This document shows, piece by piece, positions 30,028 to 39,074 of a stretch of 64,000 bases of DNA. This DNA comes from Flavobacteriales bacterium (lineage in GTDB: Bacteria; Bacteroidota; Bacteroidia; Flavobacteriales; Flavobacteriaceae). A program made the translations under genes and the position numbers. The notes under the pieces are model-generated. The model was not told the DNA's origin. It saw only the letters and a list, made by a program, of their open reading frames with translations, and did no database searches. Position 1 is the first letter of the stretch. Every line of letters starts with the position of its first letter. The stretch covers positions 62,001-126,000 of the forward strand of contig JADHRQ010000001.1 of assembly GCA_016777325.1 (NCBI GenBank), written 5' to 3'.

Positions 30028-31164
30028 ATGAAATCAAACCTTAAAATTCTTGTTATTTCTGTTATATGTTCAATTATAACTTTTTTCATTTTTAGTAGTT
30101 TCTTTATAACTAATAAAGATAATTATGAAGTATCCTATGTAAATGAAATTGCACCTCACTATTCACTTAATAATATTTCCAATCAAAGGAGTATTACTTC
30201 CTCATCATCTCTTCCAGATTTAACTTTTGCAGCAAGTAAATCAATTGATGCAGTTGTTCACGTTAAAAACACAAGTATAGTTAAAGATAGTGATAGTTGG
30301 GCTTTACAATTTTTTTATGGTGATGATTCTAGAAAAAAAGTTGGTACTGGTTCTGGAGTAATTATATCACCTGATGGATATATAGTAACTAATTATCATG
30401 TTATTGAAAATTCTAGTGAGGTAATTGTAACAACAAACGACAATAAAGAGTATAATGCTGTAATTATTGGCTTTGATGAAGTTTATGATATTGCTGTTTT
30501 AAAAATTGATTCAGATAAAAGTTTAGATTATATATTTTTTGGTGATTCAGACTCAACACTTATTGGGGAATGGGTTCTTGCTGTAGGAAATCCCTACAAT
30601 TTAAATTCAACAGTTACTGCAGGAATTATAAGTTCAAAATCAAGAGATTTAAATGAATATGATCAGAAAAATCAATCATTTATTCAAACTGATGCAGCTG
30701 TAAACTTTGGAAATAGTGGTGGAGCTCTAGTAAATATTAAAGGAGAATTAATAGGAATTAATACACTTATTCAATCTATGACTGGAGGATATGTTGGTTA
30801 TTCTTTTGCAGTTCCAAGTAATACGGTTAGAAAAATATTTGAAGATTTAATAGAATATGGAGATGTCCAAAAAGGTCTACTTGGAGTAAGAGGAGTAGCT
30901 TTAAATTCACCTTATTCTAGACAATTAAATATTAGTGAAACAGAGGGTTTTTACATAGATGAAATAGAGTTAGGCTTTGGTGCAGATTCAGCTGGACTTA
31001 AGCGAGGTGATATCATTAAGTCAATTGATGGTTTTAAAATAAATCGATTTTCAGATTTATCAGGATATTTATCTTCAAAAAGACCAGGTGACAAAGTTGA
31101 AGTAAAATACGTTAGAGACAATAAATCAAAAACTGCAATTGTTAATATTAAAAAAGAGCAATAA
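30028..31164 (+). CDS. HtrA/DegP-like trypsin-fold serine protease with PDZ domain
   Basis: GTGSGVIISPDGYIVTNYHVIE, DIAVLKI, NFGNSGGALVN triad motifs plus one PDZ. Confidence 0.93.
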   Translation: MKSNLKILVISVICSIITFFIFSSFFITNKDNYEVSYVNEIAPHYSLNNISNQRSITSSSSLPDLTFAASKSIDAVVHVKNTSIVKDSDSWALQFFYGDDSRKKVGTGSGVIISPDGYIVTNYHVIENSSEVIVTTNDNKEYNAVIIGFDEVYDIAVLKIDSDKSLDYIFFGDSDSTLIGEWVLAVGNPYNLNSTVTAGIISSKSRDLNEYDQKNQSFIQTDAAVNFGNSGGALVNIKGELIGINTLIQSMTGGYVGYSFAVPSNTVRKIFEDLIEYGDVQKGLLGVRGVALNSPYSRQLNISETEGFYIDEIELGFGADSAGLKRGDIIKSIDGFKINRFSDLSGYLSSKRPGDKVEVKYVRDNKSKTAIVNIKKEQ

Positions 31165-31167
31165 TTA

Positions 31168-31845
31168 ATGAAAATAGATGTACTAACATTATTTCCTGAA
31201 GTATTTGAAAATCTTAATTCTTTTTCAATAATAAAAAAGGCTATTGACTCTGACAAAGTTGAAGTAAGGACACACAATCTTAGGGATTATGCAGATAATT
31301 CTAGAAAAGTCGATGATTACCCATACGGAGGATTTCCTGGTATGTTAATAAAAATAGAACCTATAGACAAGTGTATTGAATATTTAAAAAAAAATACTGT
31401 TTATGACGAAATAATTTATCTTACTCCTGATGGTGAGTTATTAAATCAAAAAAAATCAAATTACTTTTCAACTTTAAATAATATTATAATTATTTGTGGG
31501 CATTACAAAGGTATTGACCATAGAGTCAGAGAGCATCTAGTAACAAAGGAAATTTCTGTTGGTGATTATGTAGTTTCAGGAGGTGAGTTGCCTGCTGCTG
31601 TTTTATGTGATTCGATAATTAGACTTCTACCTGGTATTATTGGTGATGAATCTTCAGCTCTTTCTGATACTTTCCAAGACGATCTTTTATCCCCTCCAAT
31701 TTACACTAGACCTGAAATATATAAAGGTCTAAGCGTTCCAAAGGTTCTTTTATCAGGCAATGATAAAGAAATTCAAAAGTGGAATGATGAAAAATCTTTA
31801 GAAAGAACTAGATTACTTAGGCCAAATCTTTTTGATAATGAATAA
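31168..31845 (+). CDS. trmD: tRNA (guanine37-N1)-methyltransferase
   Basis: DVLTLFPEVFENL, DDYPYGGFPGMLIKIEP, SVGDYVVSGGELPAAVL. Confidence 0.97.
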   Translation: MKIDVLTLFPEVFENLNSFSIIKKAIDSDKVEVRTHNLRDYADNSRKVDDYPYGGFPGMLIKIEPIDKCIEYLKKNTVYDEIIYLTPDGELLNQKKSNYFSTLNNIIIICGHYKGIDHRVREHLVTKEISVGDYVVSGGELPAAVLCDSIIRLLPGIIGDESSALSDTFQDDLLSPPIYTRPEIYKGLSVPKVLLSGNDKEIQKWNDEKSLERTRLLRPNLFDNE

Positions 31846-31861
31846 AAAAGGTTTATTTTTG
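31832..31861 (+). promoter_or_regulatory. Flavobacterial-type promoter for rplS (TTG-N19-TATTTTTG)
   Basis: TTG at 31832-31834, 19-nt spacer, TATTTTTG at 31854-31861. Confidence 0.65.
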
Positions 31862-31866
31862 CCCGT

Positions 31867-31884
31867 GTTTGAAATTAATCAAAC
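31867..31884 (+). promoter_or_regulatory. Short hairpin in the rplS 5' leader
   Basis: GTTTGA-AATTAA-TCAAAC perfect 6-bp stem between predicted promoter and rplS ATG. Confidence 0.4.
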
Positions 31885-31902
31885 AAAATAAAAAAAATTT
31901 CA

Positions 31903-32247
31903 ATGGATTCTTTAGTAAATTTAGTTCAAGAGAAACTTATCAATAAAAATGATTTTCCTTCATTTTCAGCTGGTGACACATTAACTGTTACTATAGAAAT
32001 TAGAGAAGGTGATAAAGTTAGACCTCAGTCTTTCAAAGGTGTTGTCATTCAAGTTAAAGGAAGAGGACAATCTAAGACATTTACTATAAGAAAAATGTCT
32101 GGAACTGTTGGAGTTGAAAGAATTTTCCCAATTAACATGCCTGGTTTAAAGAAAATTGAAGTTAATAAGAAAGGAAAAGTGAGACAATCCAGAATTTATT
32201 ACTTCAGAGAACTTAGAGGAAAGAAAGCTAGGATTAAAGAAGTATAA
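31903..32247 (+). CDS. rplS: 50S ribosomal protein L19
   Basis: [35 protein letters not shown]. Confidence 0.96.
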   Translation: MDSLVNLVQEKLINKNDFPSFSAGDTLTVTIEIREGDKVRPQSFKGVVIQVKGRGQSKTFTIRKMSGTVGVERIFPINMPGLKKIEVNKKGKVRQSRIYYFRELRGKKARIKEV

Positions 32248-32252
32248 ACCTT

Positions 32253-33488
32253 ATGTCAAAAATTAAAGTAGCCAATCCCATAGTAGAAATTGATGGTGAT
32301 GAAATGGCTAGAATCATCTGGAAATTTATTAAAGAAAAATTAATTTTAGATTATATCGACTTAGATGTTATCTATTATGATTTAGGAATTGAGTCTAGAG
32401 ATAAGACTGATGACCAAATCACAGTTGATGCTGCAAATGCTATTAAAAAATATAATGTTGGTATCAAATGTGCTACAATAACCCCTGATGAACAAAGAGT
32501 TGACGAATTCTCACTAAATAGAATGTATAAGTCCCCTAACGGAACTATAAGAAATATTGTAGGTGGAACTGTATTTAGAGAGCCTATTATTTGTAGATCG
32601 ATTCCAAGATATGTTCAGGGATGGTCAAGACCAATTTGTATTGGAAGACATGCTTTTGGAGATCAATACAGAGCAACTGATGTTACAACTCACGGTCCTG
32701 GAAAACTTGAAATGAAATTCACACCCCAAGATGGTAGTGAGGCTAAAACATGGGAAGTATATAATTTTGAAGAAGATGGTATAGCAATGTCAATGTATAA
32801 TATTGATTCATCTATCTATGGATTTGCAAGATCATGTATGAATATGGCTATTACAAAAAGATGGCCATTATATCTTTCAACAAAAAATACTATCCTAAAA
32901 GCATATGATGGTCGCTTTAAAGATATTTTTCAAGAAGTTTTTGAAAATGAATTCAAAGATAAATTTGAAAAGGAAAACATTACCTATGAACATAGACTAA
33001 TTGATGATATGGTTGCATCTGCTATTAAATGGAAAGGTGGTTTTGTATGGGCTTGTAAGAACTATGATGGAGATGTTCAATCTGATATTGTTGCCCAGGG
33101 ATTTGGTTCTCTTGGATTAATGACTTCTACATTGGTAACTCCAGATGGAAAAACTCTTGAAGCAGAAGCTGCTCACGGAACTGTTACCAGACATTTTAGA
33201 AGACATCAAAAAGGTGAACAAACCTCTACTAACCCAATAGCATCAATTTTTGCATGGACTAGAGGACTTATGCATAGAGGTAAGCTTGATGATAATCAAG
33301 ATCTTATTAACTTCTGTAAAACTCTTGAAGAAGTGTGTATTGAAACTGTCGAAGATGGTAAAATGACTAAAGATCTTGCACTACTAGTTTTTAGAGATGA
33401 TCTTGTAGATTCAAATTTCCTTACTACTCAGCAATTCTTGGATGAATTAAAAATAAATCTTAATAAAAAACTCAGTATATTAGTATAA
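32253..33488 (+). CDS. icd: NADP-dependent isocitrate dehydrogenase, eukaryotic-like (type II)
   Basis: [56 protein letters not shown]. Confidence 0.93.
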   Translation: MSKIKVANPIVEIDGDEMARIIWKFIKEKLILDYIDLDVIYYDLGIESRDKTDDQITVDAANAIKKYNVGIKCATITPDEQRVDEFSLNRMYKSPNGTIRNIVGGTVFREPIICRSIPRYVQGWSRPICIGRHAFGDQYRATDVTTHGPGKLEMKFTPQDGSEAKTWEVYNFEEDGIAMSMYNIDSSIYGFARSCMNMAITKRWPLYLSTKNTILKAYDGRFKDIFQEVFENEFKDKFEKENITYEHRLIDDMVASAIKWKGGFVWACKNYDGDVQSDIVAQGFGSLGLMTSTLVTPDGKTLEAEAAHGTVTRHFRRHQKGEQTSTNPIASIFAWTRGLMHRGKLDDNQDLINFCKTLEEVCIETVEDGKMTKDLALLVFRDDLVDSNFLTTQQFLDELKINLNKKLSILV

Positions 33489-34303
33489 TGAAGTTTATTA
33501 AGGTTACAGAACAAGACTCTCATCATTCAGATTTAGAAAAAAAGTCTATAACTGAGCTTGTTGCTGCAATGCACGAAGAAGATAACAATGCACTCAAAGC
33601 TGTAAATAAAGTTCTTCCAAAAGTTAGTCTATTAATCAAGCAGATTGAACCAAAAATTAAAAATGGGGGTAGATTATTTTACATTGGTGCAGGAACAAGT
33701 GGAAGACTTGGTGTTTTAGATGCTTCAGAATGTCCTCCAACATTTGGCACACCTCCAGAGAAAGTTGTTGGTCTAGTTGCTGGGGGAATTCCAGCTCTTT
33801 ACAGCTCTATTGAAATAGCTGAAGATGATTTAGATCAAGCATGGAAAGATTTATCTGAGCATAATATTAACTCGAATGATTTTGTAATCGGTATAGCTGC
33901 TTCTGGTACAACTCCATACGTAATTGGTGGATTAAAAGAATGTCAAAAAAATAATATCTCAACAGGATGTATAGTTTGTAATGAAAATTCCCCTTTATCT
34001 AAATATGCAGATCATAAAATTGAGGTAATTGTTGGCCCTGAATTTTTAACTGGTAGTTCTAGGCTTAAAGCTGGAACAGCTCAGAAACTTATCTTGAATA
34101 TGATTTCAACAATATCAATGATTCTTGATGGTCATGTTAGAGGAAATAAAATGATTGATATGCAAATGACTAATGCTAAATTAAACAAAAGAGCTAGGAG
34201 AATTATTATGGAAGAATTAGATGTTGACAAAGAAGAAGCAGATAGACTAATAACTAAACATAAGAGCATTAGATCGGCAATTGATAATTATTCAAGTGAA
34301 TAA
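33488..34303 (+). CDS. murQ: N-acetylmuramic acid 6-phosphate etherase
   Basis: RLFYIGAGTSGRLGVLDASECPPTFG. Confidence 0.95.
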   Translation: MKFIKVTEQDSHHSDLEKKSITELVAAMHEEDNNALKAVNKVLPKVSLLIKQIEPKIKNGGRLFYIGAGTSGRLGVLDASECPPTFGTPPEKVVGLVAGGIPALYSSIEIAEDDLDQAWKDLSEHNINSNDFVIGIAASGTTPYVIGGLKECQKNNISTGCIVCNENSPLSKYADHKIEVIVGPEFLTGSSRLKAGTAQKLILNMISTISMILDGHVRGNKMIDMQMTNAKLNKRARRIIMEELDVDKEEADRLITKHKSIRSAIDNYSSE

Positions 34304-34523
34304 ATTTTTAAGAAAAGGATTTATTCAAGTTTTCATTGGAATTTCTCTTTGCTTTATAGCGCCTGTTATTGTATCTCAAGCCTTTAACAATCAAGATCAT
34401 CCATTCTTTGTAATTGTTCTAATTATAGGAGCTATATTGCTTTTATTAGCAATATTTTATGGATACAGGGGAATAGTCAACATTTTAAATGGAACATTAG
34501 GACCTAAGAATAAATTAAATTGA
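34281..34523 (+). CDS. Small membrane protein (two predicted TM helices), DUF6095-like
   Basis: Overlaps murQ; two hydrophobic segments; ORF-track start is TTG, alternative GTG at 34296 (VNKFLRKG). Confidence 0.65.
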   Translation: MIIIQVNKFLRKGFIQVFIGISLCFIAPVIVSQAFNNQDHPFFVIVLIIGAILLLLAIFYGYRGIVNILNGTLGPKNKLN

Positions 34524-34549
34524 TTTATTTTTGAATTTCAAAGTATATA

Positions 34550-36499
34550 ATGATAAGTATAATTTTTCCAGATAGTTCAGTAAAAAAGTTTGAAAAAGGA
34601 ACTAAAGTTATTGATGTAGCCAAGAGTATTAGTGAAGGGTTGGCTAGAAAAGTAATATCAGCATCATTTAACAAAGAAACTTGTGAACTCGAAACAAAGT
34701 TAGATGTTGATGGAAATATAAAGTTTTATACTTGGGAAGATAACGAAGGTAAGCAAGCATTTTGGCATTCTTCAGCTCATATATTAGCACAAACAATAAA
34801 ATTTTTCTATCCAAAATCTAAATTAACAATTGGACCTTCAATCGAAAATGGTTTTTACTATGATGTAGATTTTAATGGAGATAATATTTCGGAAAAAGAT
34901 TTTCAAAAAATTGAAGCAAAATTTTTAGAATTTGCAAGAACTGATAGTCAGTTTATTATGAAATCAATGTCTAAAGATGAAGCTCTTGATTTCTACAAAA
35001 GAGAAGATAATCAATATAAAGTTGAATTAATTAAAGGACTAGATGATGGAACTATAACCTTTTGTGATCACTCTAATTTTAGTGATTTATGTAGAGGTGG
35101 ACATATTCCATCTACAGGTATTGTTAAAGCTGTAAAATTACTTAATATAGCTGGAGCATATTGGAGAGGAGATGAAAAGAATAACCAACTTACTAGAATT
35201 TATGGTATCTCTTTTCCAAAACAAAAACTTTTAACCGAATATCTTGAATTAGTTGAAAAAGCAAAAGAAAGAGATCATAGAAAATTAGGTAAAGAATTGG
35301 AACTATTTACTTTCTCGAAGAAAGTTGGACAAGGACTCCCACTCTGGTTACCTAAAGGAACTGAACTTAGAGATCGTTTACAAAGATTTCTTGAAGATGC
35401 CCAAAAAAAGGCAGGATATAAAAAAGTGATGTCACCTCATATAGGCTCAAAAGAACTTTATGTAACATCTGGCCATTATGACAAGTACGGTGAAGACAGC
35501 TTTCAACCAATTTTAACACCAAACGATAGCGAAATTTTTATGCTTAGGCCAATGAATTGTCCTCATCATTGTGAAATTTTTAATTCTAAACCATTAAGTT
35601 ATAGAGATCTACCTCTTAGGCTAGCTGAGTTTGGAACCGTGTACAGATATGAGCAAAGTGGAGAACTTCATGGATTAAGTAGAGTCAGAGGATTTACAGT
35701 AGATGATGCGCATATTTTTTGTGCTCCAGAACAAGTTGACTCAGAATTTAAAAATACTATTGATTTAGTACTTTATGTGTTTAAATCCCTTGGGTTTAGT
35801 GAGTTTTATGCTCAAGTATCATTGAGAGATCCAAATAATCCAGATAAGTATATAGGATCAAAAGAAAATTGGAATATAGCTGAGAAAGCAATACTAGATG
35901 CTGCTAAAGAAAAAGAATTAGATTATAAAGTTGAATATGGAGAAGCAGCTTTTTACGGTCCAAAGCTTGATTTTATGGTCAAAGATGCACTAGGTAGAAG
36001 CTGGCAACTAGGTACTATTCAGGTTGATTATAACCTTCCAGAAAGATTTGAACTTACTTATAAAGGCAGAGATAATAAAGATTTAAGACCCGTTATGCTT
36101 CATAGAGCTCCCTTTGGAAGTATGGAAAGATTTGTAGCGATTCTTCTTGAACATACTGCTGGAGTTTTCCCTTTATGGCTAGCAACAATTCAAGTTGAAA
36201 TACTAATTGTTAGTGAGAACTTTAAAAATTATGGTGAAAAAGTTTTAAATATCTTAGAAAATGACGAAATTCGCGCGCACTTAGATGATAGAAATGAAAC
36301 TGTTGGAAAAAAAATTAGAGAATCTGAGATAAATAAGATTCCTTTTATGATTGTTGTTGGTGAAAATGAAGTAAAAAACAACACAATTTCCATTAGAAGA
36401 CATCATGGAGATGACCTAGGTGAAATGAATATTGAAAAATTTATTGATATAATCAAAAAAGAAATTTCTGATTGTATCCCAAAATTTAATATTAATTAA
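34550..36499 (+). CDS. thrS: Threonyl-tRNA synthetase
   Basis: TGS domain, [24 protein letters not shown], class II motifs. Confidence 0.98.
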   Translation: MISIIFPDSSVKKFEKGTKVIDVAKSISEGLARKVISASFNKETCELETKLDVDGNIKFYTWEDNEGKQAFWHSSAHILAQTIKFFYPKSKLTIGPSIENGFYYDVDFNGDNISEKDFQKIEAKFLEFARTDSQFIMKSMSKDEALDFYKREDNQYKVELIKGLDDGTITFCDHSNFSDLCRGGHIPSTGIVKAVKLLNIAGAYWRGDEKNNQLTRIYGISFPKQKLLTEYLELVEKAKERDHRKLGKELELFTFSKKVGQGLPLWLPKGTELRDRLQRFLEDAQKKAGYKKVMSPHIGSKELYVTSGHYDKYGEDSFQPILTPNDSEIFMLRPMNCPHHCEIFNSKPLSYRDLPLRLAEFGTVYRYEQSGELHGLSRVRGFTVDDAHIFCAPEQVDSEFKNTIDLVLYVFKSLGFSEFYAQVSLRDPNNPDKYIGSKENWNIAEKAILDAAKEKELDYKVEYGEAAFYGPKLDFMVKDALGRSWQLGTIQVDYNLPERFELTYKGRDNKDLRPVMLHRAPFGSMERFVAILLEHTAGVFPLWLATIQVEILIVSENFKNYGEKVLNILENDEIRAHLDDRNETVGKKIRESEINKIPFMIVVGENEVKNNTISIRRHHGDDLGEMNIEKFIDIIKKEISDCIPKFNIN

Positions 36500-36504
36500 A
36501 AATA

Positions 36505-37068
36505 ATTGTTATAGCAATAAGAAGAAGAAGATCGAATAGGAGATTCAGTAGAGTAATAAAAGAAGATCCTCATAAAATCAATACAAAAATAACTGCTCAT
36601 GAAGTTAGACTTGTAGGTGATAACGTTGATGTAGGAGTATATTCAACAAATGAGGCCTTAAGAATAGCAAGAAATCTTGAATTAGATTTAGTTGAAATTT
36701 CTCCCAAAGCTTCTCCTCCTGTATGTAAAATTCTAGAATATAAGAAGTTCTTATACGAACAGAAAAAAAGGGACAAAGCGTTAAAATCAAAAGCAACAAA
36801 AATTGTTGTAAAAGAAATTAGATTTGGACCTCAGACGGATGAACATGATTATCAGTTTAAAAAGAAACATGCAGAGAAATTTTTAAATGAGGGTGCTAAA
36901 TTGAAAGCATTTGTATTTTTTAAAGGAAGATCGATTATTTTTAAAGAACAAGGTCAAATTTTGCTACTTAGATTAGCTCAAGATCTTGAAGAAATTGGAA
37001 CTGTTGAGCAAATGCCACAACTAGAAGGAAAAAGAATGATAATGTTTATACAGCCAAAAAAGAATTAA
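36505..37068 (+). CDS. infC: Translation initiation factor IF-3, non-canonical start (ATT 36505 or ATA 36511)
   Basis: Translation [87 protein letters not shown]...[24 protein letters not shown]. Lies between thrS and rpmI; absent from the ORF track because no ATG/GTG/TTG precedes the conserved region. Confidence 0.95.
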   Translation: MVIAIRRRRSNRRFSRVIKEDPHKINTKITAHEVRLVGDNVDVGVYSTNEALRIARNLELDLVEISPKASPPVCKILEYKKFLYEQKKRDKALKSKATKIVVKEIRFGPQTDEHDYQFKKKHAEKFLNEGAKLKAFVFFKGRSIIFKEQGQILLLRLAQDLEEIGTVEQMPQLEGKRMIMFIQPKKN

Positions 37069-37079
37069 AAACAGGAACT

Positions 37080-37277
37080 ATGCCTAAAATGAAAACAAAA
37101 TCCAGTGCAAAGAAAAGGTTCAAAGTAACTGGATCAGGTAAAATAAAAAGAAAGCACGCTTTTAAGAATCATATTTTGACAAAAAAATCAAAAAAAAGAA
37201 AGCTAAGGCTAACTCACTTTGGACTTGTCCATGAAAGTGATGAGAACAACATTAAAAGACAATTAAGATTAAAATAA
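37080..37277 (+). CDS. rpmI: 50S ribosomal protein L35
   Basis: [46 protein letters not shown]. Confidence 0.97.
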   Translation: MPKMKTKSSAKKRFKVTGSGKIKRKHAFKNHILTKKSKKRKLRLTHFGLVHESDENNIKRQLRLK

Positions 37278-37284
37278 ATTAGCT

Positions 37285-37629
37285 ATGCCAAGATCAGTAA
37301 ATTCAGTTGCCTCAAGAGCAAGAAGAAAAAAAATAATTAAACAGGCTAAAGGATACTTTGGAAGAAGAAAAAATGTATGGACAGTAGCTAAAAATGCTGT
37401 TGAGAAGGCACTCCAATACGCATATAGAGATAGAAGAACTAAAAAAAGAAACTTTAGATCTTTATGGATTATGAGAATTAATGCTGCTGCCCATCAACAT
37501 GGTTTATCTTATAATGAGTTTATGTTTAAACTCAAGTCGAATAATATCTCTCTTAACAGAAAGGTTTTAGCAGACTTGGCTATGAACAATCCTATTGCAT
37601 TTGAAGCGATTATCAAATCACTTAAATAA
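37285..37629 (+). CDS. rplT: 50S ribosomal protein L20
   Basis: [55 protein letters not shown]. Confidence 0.98.
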   Translation: MPRSVNSVASRARRKKIIKQAKGYFGRRKNVWTVAKNAVEKALQYAYRDRRTKKRNFRSLWIMRINAAAHQHGLSYNEFMFKLKSNNISLNRKVLADLAMNNPIAFEAIIKSLK

Positions 37630-37690
37630 GCTTCCCTCCTCTTCTACCTCAACTTTATCTAATTTTTTAGGTCTAAATAAAAAATATAGA

Positions 37691-38236
37691 TTGAAAGAAG
37701 AAGCTTTACTTAAACTATTAAAAAATTCTGACACTAAGAATGAAGGCTTTAGACTTCTCGTTGATTTATATCATGAAAAAACTTATTGGATGATAAGAAA
37801 AATGATACTATCACATGATTCTACAAATGATGTACTTCAAGAAACGTATGTTAGGATATTTAAAGGAATAGAAAACTTTAAAGAGAAGAGTAAACTTTCT
37901 ACTTGGATTTATAGAATTGCGTACAATGAATCTATCAGATTTTTAGCAAGTGAATCTAAAGTTTTAAAAGTCGAACTAGATTCAAATGATGATAACTATT
38001 CAAGAAAATTATATGCAGATGTATATTTTGATGCAGAAAATTTAACTCTTAAGTTTCATCAAATATTATCTGAATTAACTTTAAGACAAAGAAATATCTT
38101 TAACATGAAGTATTTTGATGAACTTAAGTTCACTGAAATATCTAAAATTACTGGAATAAATATTAACACAATTAAATCAACATACTACTTAGTTGAAAAA
38201 AAAATTAAAAAAGAAATAAATGAATCAGCATTATAA
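37691..38236 (+). CDS. RNA polymerase sigma factor, ECF/sigma-70 family (probable TTG start)
   Basis: Sigma-70 region 2 (DVLQETYVRIFKGIENFKEKSKLSTWIYRIAYNES) and region 4; ORF track starts at 37595 inside rplT, but homology-like sequence begins at TTG 37691 (LKEEALLKLLKNSDTKNEGFR). Confidence 0.85.
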   Translation: MKEEALLKLLKNSDTKNEGFRLLVDLYHEKTYWMIRKMILSHDSTNDVLQETYVRIFKGIENFKEKSKLSTWIYRIAYNESIRFLASESKVLKVELDSNDDNYSRKLYADVYFDAENLTLKFHQILSELTLRQRNIFNMKYFDELKFTEISKITGININTIKSTYYLVEKKIKKEINESAL

Positions 38237-38549
38237 AAAATTAGGCTTTACAACACCTAAAAATTATTTTCAAAAGTCCAAAGATCAGATTTTATCTACT
38301 ACTATTAACCATGGAACTAACAAATTTGAACATCAATCTAGATCTACCTTGCAATTGTTAATTGCTGCAGTCTTTATAACATCTATACTGTATTTAAATT
38401 TTTCAAGTTTAAATACTGAAGAAATTAAAATTAGTTCTGAGACACCAATTATTTCAACTATTATATTAAATGAGGAAATAACTGAAGAATACATAATTGA
38501 GTATCTAACAGATAAAATAGCTGTAAATGAAATGTACATTCCTAAATAA
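38220..38549 (+). CDS. Hypothetical single-TM protein encoded next to the ECF sigma factor
   Basis: Overlaps sigma gene by 17 nt; one hydrophobic segment LQLLIAAVFITSILYLNF. Confidence 0.6.
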   Translation: MNQHYKKLGFTTPKNYFQKSKDQILSTTINHGTNKFEHQSRSTLQLLIAAVFITSILYLNFSSLNTEEIKISSETPIISTIILNEEITEEYIIEYLTDKIAVNEMYIPK

Positions 38550-38577
38550 ACTTTTATCATTCTTAAGGGTCAAACAA

Positions 38578-39003
38578 ATGATGATTATAAAAAACAAAAT
38601 ATCTCTACTACTAATTCTTATATTTTTTACATTAAATATTACTATTGGTCAGGAAAATCAAAAAATGGGATATAAGAGAGGTTATTCAAAAGAGTTAGCT
38701 GAATCTTTTACATCTTTTCAAAAAGATTTACTGAAGAAAGAAACAATATTATGGAAAAAACATCATGATGTAATAAAAACATCGCTTTCTGAATCTCAAA
38801 AAAAGATTATTAAAGACAGTTCACTAAATGCAAAAGATGCTCGTAAAAAGATTATTCTTTCATTGGATAATAATCAAAAAAATATTCTCAAAAAATTCGA
38901 ACAGAGAATTGATACGATTCGAAGAAAATTTTATGAATCCTTAACAGAAAATCAAAAACAATTGATTAAAAAAAACAGAAGTAAATCTAGAAAATACGAA
39001 TAG
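38578..39003 (+). CDS. Secreted/periplasmic protein, possible sensor of the ECF sigma system
   Basis: Signal peptide NKISLLLILIFFTLNITIGQ followed by charged helical region; gene order sigma-TM protein-secreted protein. Start trimmed to ATG 38578. Confidence 0.6.
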   Translation: MMIIKNKISLLLILIFFTLNITIGQENQKMGYKRGYSKELAESFTSFQKDLLKKETILWKKHHDVIKTSLSESQKKIIKDSSLNAKDARKKIILSLDNNQKNILKKFEQRIDTIRRKFYESLTENQKQLIKKNRSKSRKYE

Positions 39004-39020
39004 ACTTTTTTAACAAATCC

Positions 39021-39055
39021 TTGTGTTTTCTTTCAATCAATTAAAAATATATTTG
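39021..39055 (+). promoter_or_regulatory. Candidate flavobacterial promoter (TTG-N24-TATATTTG) for the outer-membrane receptor gene
   Basis: TTG 39021-39023 and TATATTTG 39048-39055; spacer slightly longer than the usual 17-23. Confidence 0.45.
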
Positions 39056-39074
39056 CCCAACCAAACATCTAACT

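Noticed and set aside
37595-37690. N-terminal extension of the sigma factor overlapping rplT
   Set aside because: Extension [32 protein letters not shown] overlaps rplT out of frame; a TTG at 37691 gives a better sigma-like N-terminus.
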